The position numbers and the translations under genes were made by a program. DNA of 48,719 nt. Origin: DATKPC01 sp035524275 (lineage in GTDB: Bacteria; Pseudomonadota; Gammaproteobacteria; Burkholderiales; Burkholderiaceae_F). The notes beneath the pieces are model-generated. The model searched no databases. It was not told the DNA's origin and was given only the letters and a program-made list of their open reading frames with translations. Each line of letters opens with the position of its first letter. Position 1 is the stretch's first letter. Below are positions 42,686 to 48,719 of the stretch, one piece after another. The stretch spans positions 1-48,719 of the forward strand of contig DATKPC010000094.1 in the NCBI GenBank assembly GCA_035524275.1. The letters run 5' to 3'.

Positions 42686-43144
42686 ATGCCCCTGAAGGAC
42701 CAGGTCAACGAGGACATGAAGGCGGCGATGCGCGCGCGCGACGCGCTCACGCTGTCGTCGATCCGGCTGCTGTTGGCGGCGATCAAGCAGCGCGAGATCG
42801 ACCAGCGCGTCGTCCTCGACGACGACGCCGTGCTCGCGGTGGTCGACAAGCTGATCAAGCAGCGGCGCGAATCGATCGCGCAGTTCGCGGCGGCCGGGCG
42901 CGAGGACTTGGCCGACAAGGAGCGCGCCGAACTGGCCGTGCTCGAGCGCTATCTGCCGCAGCAGCTTTCGGCCGCCGAGGTCGATGCGGCGATCGCCGCC
43001 GCGATCGCGGAGGTCCGTGCCGCGGGCGGCGCCGGTCCGCAGGCGATGGGAAAGGTGATGGCGATTCTCAAGCCGCGGCTGGCCGGTCGCGCCGACATGG
43101 GGCAGGTTTCCGCCCGCGTCAAGGCGCTGGTCAGCGCGTCCTGA
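42686..43144 (+). CDS. yqeY: GatB/YqeY-domain protein
   Basis: A 152-residue YqeY protein: MPLKDQVNEDMKAAMRARDA, then VVDKLIKQRRESIAQF, AELAVLERYLPQQLSAAEV and a C-terminal GPQAMGKVMAILKPRLAGRADMG-type segment. It resembles the tRNA-binding tail domain of GatB and may aid tRNA amidation or aminoacylation, but its function is not proven. The standard gene between rpsU and dnaG in betaproteobacteria. Confidence 0.94.
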   Translation: MPLKDQVNEDMKAAMRARDALTLSSIRLLLAAIKQREIDQRVVLDDDAVLAVVDKLIKQRRESIAQFAAAGREDLADKERAELAVLERYLPQQLSAAEVDAAIAAAIAEVRAAGGAGPQAMGKVMAILKPRLAGRADMGQVSARVKALVSAS

Positions 43145-43232
43145 GACGCTCGAAACTTGGCTGCCAGGTTGTCGGCCGCAGGATTCCGCGCCGCTTCTCG
43201 GCGTGGCGCGTCCGGCAGCATAAGATGACGGC

Positions 43233-44999
43233 GTGATTCCACCCGGCTTCATCCAGGACCTTCTCGCGCGGGTCGACATCGTCGACCTCATCCAGCGCAG
43301 CGTCCAGCTGAAGCGCGCCGGGCAGAACTACAGCGGCCTCTGTCCTTTCCACGGCGAGAAGACGCCGTCGTTCACGGTTTCGCCGACGAAGCAGTTCTTC
43401 CATTGCTTCGGCTGCGGCGCGCATGGCAGCGCGATCGGGTTCCTGATGGACCACCGCGGGCTCGGTTACATCGAGGCGGTGCGCGAGCTGGCGCAGCAGG
43501 TCGGAATGCCGGTCCCGGAGGACCCGTCGTCGGCCGCCGCGCCGAACACCCGCGGGCTCGCCGATGCGATGCAGCGCGCCGCCGCGTACTACCAGCGCGT
43601 GCTGCGCGGCAGTCCGGCGGTCGAGTACCTGAAAGGGCGCGGCATCACCGGCCGCACGGCGCTGCGCTTCGCGCTCGGATACGCCCCCGATGGCTGGCAG
43701 CCGCTGCGCGAGGCCTTCGACAACTACGAGGAGCCGCGGCTCGTCGAGGCCGGCCTCGTGATTTCCAACGAAGGCAAGCGCTACGACCGTCTCCGCGACC
43801 GCGTGGTGTTCCCGATCCGTAACCGGCGCGGCGCCATCGTCGGATTCGGCGGCCGCGTGCTCGGATCCGGGGAGCCCAAGTACCTGAACTCCCCCGAAAC
43901 GCCGTTGTTCCACAAGGGGCAGGAGCTCTACGGCCTGTACGAGGCCATGGAATCGATCCGGCGCCGCGGCCGCGTCATCGTCTGCGAGGGCTACATGGAC
44001 GTCATCCAGCTCTCGCAGGCCGGCTTCGAGGAGTCCGTCGCGACGCTCGGGACCGCCGTTTCCGCGACGCACGTGGGCAACCTGCTGCGGCTGACCGATC
44101 ACGTCGTGTTTGCCTTCGACGGCGACGCGGCAGGCCTGAAGGCGGCGCGTCGGGCCCTCGAAGTGACGCTGCCGGTGATCAGCGACGACAAGCGTGCGAG
44201 CTTCGTGCTGTTGCCCGGCGGCAACGACCCCGACGACCTGATACGCGGCCACGGGCCGGGTGCGTTCGAGGCGGAACTCTCGAAGGCGCTTCCGCTGTCC
44301 GGCTGGTTCGAGCGCTGCCTTGCCGAGGGACGCGACCTCGCCGAGCCGGAGGGTCGCGCCGCGATGCTGGCGGCCGCGCGACCGCTCCTGGAGTCGATGA
44401 CGGCCGGTGCGCTGAGGATGCAGCTGGTTGCGCGACTCGCCGAGGCCGGCCGCACGACGGCGGGCGACGTCGAGCAGCTGTTCGGCCTGCAGCCCTGGCG
44501 CCGCCTGCCGGCGCGGCGCGAGGCGGCGCCGCGTCGCGCCGCCGCCGGCGTTCGCGACCTGAAGCAGCGGCTGCTATGCAGCCTGGTGGCATTTCCGGAA
44601 CTCGCGCGCGAGTTCAACGGCGCGATCGCGCGCGAGATCGTCGACGGCGACACGGTGGCCGATCGCCAGATCGTCGAGATCTGGCGCGCGGCGACCGCGA
44701 GCGAGGTCACGTTGTCCGGCGGCCTGCTGGAACTGCTCGCCGACAGCGAACATGCGGACCATTACCGCGCGCTCGCGGCGCAGGAACTGCTGGTCGAAGG
44801 CCAGCTCGACGCGGCGCGCGACGACTGTCGTGCGATCTTCACGCAGTTCGAACTCGACCGGGTCAACGCCGAAATCGACGGGCTGGCGCAGCGCGGCGGC
44901 AGCCTCGAGGCGGAACAGAAGGAGCGATTCCGGGAACTGCTTCAGCGTCAGGCCGCTCTGAAGAAGGAACGGCTGGCGAATGCCTTGCCGCCGCGATAG
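43233..44999 (+). CDS. dnaG: DNA primase
   Basis: Makes RNA primers for replication. The 588-residue protein starts (GTG at 43233) with the CHC2 zinc-finger domain: CPFHGEKTPSFTVSPTKQFF followed by HCFGCGAHG. The TOPRIM catalytic core has VIVCEGYMDVI and VVFAFDGDAAGLKAARRAL. A C-terminal helicase-binding domain ends at KERLANALPPR. It is followed by a 262-base leader to rpoD. Confidence 0.96.
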   Translation: MIPPGFIQDLLARVDIVDLIQRSVQLKRAGQNYSGLCPFHGEKTPSFTVSPTKQFFHCFGCGAHGSAIGFLMDHRGLGYIEAVRELAQQVGMPVPEDPSSAAAPNTRGLADAMQRAAAYYQRVLRGSPAVEYLKGRGITGRTALRFALGYAPDGWQPLREAFDNYEEPRLVEAGLVISNEGKRYDRLRDRVVFPIRNRRGAIVGFGGRVLGSGEPKYLNSPETPLFHKGQELYGLYEAMESIRRRGRVIVCEGYMDVIQLSQAGFEESVATLGTAVSATHVGNLLRLTDHVVFAFDGDAAGLKAARRALEVTLPVISDDKRASFVLLPGGNDPDDLIRGHGPGAFEAELSKALPLSGWFERCLAEGRDLAEPEGRAAMLAAARPLLESMTAGALRMQLVARLAEAGRTTAGDVEQLFGLQPWRRLPARREAAPRRAAAGVRDLKQRLLCSLVAFPELAREFNGAIAREIVDGDTVADRQIVEIWRAATASEVTLSGGLLELLADSEHADHYRALAAQELLVEGQLDAARDDCRAIFTQFELDRVNAEIDGLAQRGGSLEAEQKERFRELLQRQAALKKERLANALPPR

Positions 45000-45261
45000 G
45001 CGGCGTCGGGCGGTCCCGCCGACGGGAGGCGGCAAGCTCGCGCTTCCGGCTGATATAATTTAATGTTTGCCGTGCCGAAAATGGGGTGGATACACCCCCG
45101 AATGCACCCCATATATCCGAAATACCCCACGTAGCCGGCTGGATATCGGGTTATCGCATGGCCGCTGTCGCGTTGCCCCCTCTTGCCCCGCTACTCGTTC
45201 GAACGCGGCACCCCGTCTCGCGGCACCCCGTCGCGATCCCTGCATTTCTTCAGGTGAAACA
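45000..45261 (+). promoter_or_regulatory. rpoD: rpoD leader: extended -10 promoter and alternative hairpins
   Basis: A strong extended -10 box, TGATATAAT (45051-45059), lies about 200 bases before rpoD. Just downstream, GGGGTG (45083-45088) can pair with CACCCC at 45093-45098, or ATGGGGTG (45081-45088) with CACCCCAT at 45105-45112; the two are mutually exclusive. A short open frame begins at 45086 and runs out of frame into rpoD. Confidence 0.5.
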
Positions 45262-47580
<2,319 letters not shown>

Positions 47581-47667
47581 AGCGCCGCCGCGCGGCGGGC
47601 GACCGTCCGCGCGGCCTCTCCGGCGCTTCGACCCTTCCCACGGGGGGCTGGCGGCGCCGACATCCCC

Positions 47668-47744
<77 letters not shown>

Positions 47745-47763
47745 ATCAAATCAGGCGTTAGGG

Positions 47764-47813
47764 CATTTTGTGACGTTGGAGTCCTTCGCAAAGGGGCCTC
47801 CGGGTACAAAATG
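47764..47813. other. Inverted repeat pair beside the tRNA (possible recombinase arm sites)
   Basis: CATTTTGT (47764-47771) and its complement ACAAAATG (47806-47813) flank a 34-base spacer between the tRNA and the integrase fragment. The position fits arm-type sites of a tyrosine integrase, but no second attachment site is inside the window. Confidence 0.35.
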
Positions 47814-47841
47814 GGTCCAGTCGCCGCGCTCGAGGGCGCGA

Positions 47842-48250
47842 ATGGCGACGTTCGTAAGGACCCGATCCGGCAAGTGGAAGGCGGTCATCCGTCGCCACGG
47901 GTGGCCGACAAAGGCGAAGAGCTTCCGCACCCGCCAGGACGCGGAAGACTGGGCCCGACGCGCCGAGGACGAGATGGTCCGCGGTGTCTTCATCTGTCGC
48001 GACGCCTACGAGCGGATGACGGTGGCCGTCGCGCTCGATCGCTACGCCCGCGAGGTCACGCCACACAAGAAGCCGAGCACCCGCGCGCGCGCGGTTCTGC
48101 GCATCGGCGAGTTGACGACGCAATTCGGGAAGTATTCGCTGGCGGCGATCACGCCCGAACTCGTCGGGACGTTCCGGGACCGCCGGCTCGCAGCCGGCAT
48201 GGCGAACAATTCCGTCCGACTCGAACTCGCGCTGGGACATTTCGTATTGA
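47842..48250 (+). pseudogene. Truncated tyrosine-type integrase
   Basis: The N-terminal part of a phage/island integrase starting MATFVRTRSGKWKAVIRRHG. The arm-binding domain (about 1-55) and the beginning of the core-binding domain (VALDRYAREVTPHKKPSTRA, then LAAITPELVGTFRDRRLAAG and NNSVRLELAL) are recognisable. At about 48233-48250 the similarity stops and the sequence becomes AT-richer; the frame continues to 48378 with unrelated residues. The catalytic domain (R-H-R-Y) is missing, so the product cannot recombine DNA. Its place directly after a tRNA is the classic integration pattern; a later deletion or second insertion probably removed the 3' part. Confidence 0.8.
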
Positions 48251-48266
48251 TGCAGCCATGCACCAA

Positions 48267-48719
48267 TCACAAATTGACCAGAAAGTCTCGCCACAGACCA
48301 TCGACGCTATCGCCATACGTGGAATTTAATGCCGACGAAAAGCCTTCTCCTCGCTCAATTGATGTCAACAGCAGATGAAATGCGACGGGATTTCTTTCAT
48401 GCAAATACCCGACAAACATTGCTGCCTGCCGGTAATACATGTGGGGCTTAAGGCCATATGACGCCGCGCTCTTAGGCCATAGTGGCGAACCATGATCCTC
48501 AGGCAAGAAAGTGAGGCCGGCCTTGATGCTTTTCGACGCCTCCACGTCCGTAACGGTCTCCGCACCGCCTCCACCAGACACCCATGTCGCCAGTCCCTCA
48601 TGAAACCATCCCGGAATATTTGCCCATGGCCACGTACCCATCGTCAACGCGAGATTCAAGTGGGACAATTCATGCGTAACAATTCCTGGAATGCGCTCCG
48701 GTGTTGTCAGCAATTTAGG
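48267..48719 (-). CDS. Peptidase MA-like zinc metallopeptidase, partial (5' end off the window)
   Basis: At least 148 residues, open to the right edge; the frame continues upstream of 48713, so the N-terminus is missing. It contains HExxH as THELSHLNLAL and, about 25 residues later, WFHEGLATWVSGG, matching gluzincins of the peptidase MA type in which the second Glu is the third zinc ligand. The C-terminus is complete (GLWRDFLVNL). Base composition is much less GC-rich than the rest of the window, supporting acquisition with the island. Substrate unknown; it may be exported, but the signal region is not visible. Confidence 0.78.
   Translation of the reverse strand, partial: PKLLTTPERIPGIVTHELSHLNLALTMGTWPWANIPGWFHEGLATWVSGGGGAETVTDVEASKSIKAGLTFLPEDHGSPLWPKSAASYGLKPHMYYRQAAMFVGYLHERNPVAFHLLLTSIERGEGFSSALNSTYGDSVDGLWRDFLVNL

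Noticed and set aside
47758..48294. 178-codon minus-strand frame opposite the integrase fragment
   Set aside because: Antisense shadow; the plus-strand frame shows clear integrase arm-binding and core-binding sequence.

Overview
This window is GC-rich chromosomal DNA from a Gram-negative bacterium, most likely a betaproteobacterium of the Burkholderiales type. The gene families and orders point there: exbB-exbD-lpxK-Trm112-kdsB-adk, ribF-ileS-lspA-coaBC, radC / slpA-ispH, rpmB-rpmG, clpS-clpA next to a cold-shock gene and icd, and rpsU-yqeY-dnaG-rpoD. Genus cannot be settled from the sequence alone. Almost all of the window is housekeeping DNA; only the last ~1 kb looks accessory.

Layout. 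1-6.4 kb: an exported hypothetical protein, a MoxR-type ATPase coupled to a CoxE-like VWA protein, a D-threonine aldolase/D-serine dehydratase-like PLP enzyme, a ClC chloride channel and a tRNA-Lys(CUU). 6.4-13.7 kb (minus strand): a membrane pyrophosphatase fused to a C-terminal OmpA domain, a small one-helix OmpA protein beside it, then adk, kdsB, a Trm112-like protein, lpxK, exbD and exbB (LPS/Kdo synthesis and envelope energisation). 14-23.6 kb: xseA, Fe-SOD, a DUF192 protein with a coupled Lys/Ser-rich secreted protein, icd, csp, clpS-clpA, dut and an exported alpha/beta hydrolase. 23.6-29.3 kb (minus): ribF-ileS-lspA-coaBC. 29.5-34.5 kb (plus): purN, an RsmB/F-type rRNA methyltransferase and an MscS channel joined by 4-base ATGA overlaps, then a fatty-acid desaturase. 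34.5-35.8 kb (minus): rpmB, rpmG and radC. 35.9-39.1 kb (plus): slpA, ispH, xerD, plsY. 39.1-42.1 kb: a pirin, a prohibitin-like SPFH protein and tsaD. 42.3-47.6 kb: the macromolecular-synthesis cluster rpsU-yqeY-dnaG-rpoD. After rpoD comes a CAU-anticodon tRNA (best read as tRNA-Ile2), immediately followed by a truncated tyrosine integrase and an AT-richer peptidase gene cut by the right edge: the border of an integrated island.

Most unusual points: (i) the proton-pumping pyrophosphatase carrying a peptidoglycan-binding-type OmpA domain, next to a second one-helix OmpA protein with a near-identical domain; (ii) an exact 14-base motif (GAACAGGCCCTAGA) placed just before three unrelated genes, and several TAGAAT boxes so close to start codons that leaderless transcripts are possible; (iii) a decayed tRNA-Lys 3' end 1.8 kb from the intact tRNA-Lys, bracketing the ClC gene; (iv) a long interrupted hairpin between rpsU and yqeY; (v) tandem repeats in the desaturase leader and inside the methyltransferase N-terminus. 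No CRISPR array, complete insertion sequence or rRNA gene was seen.
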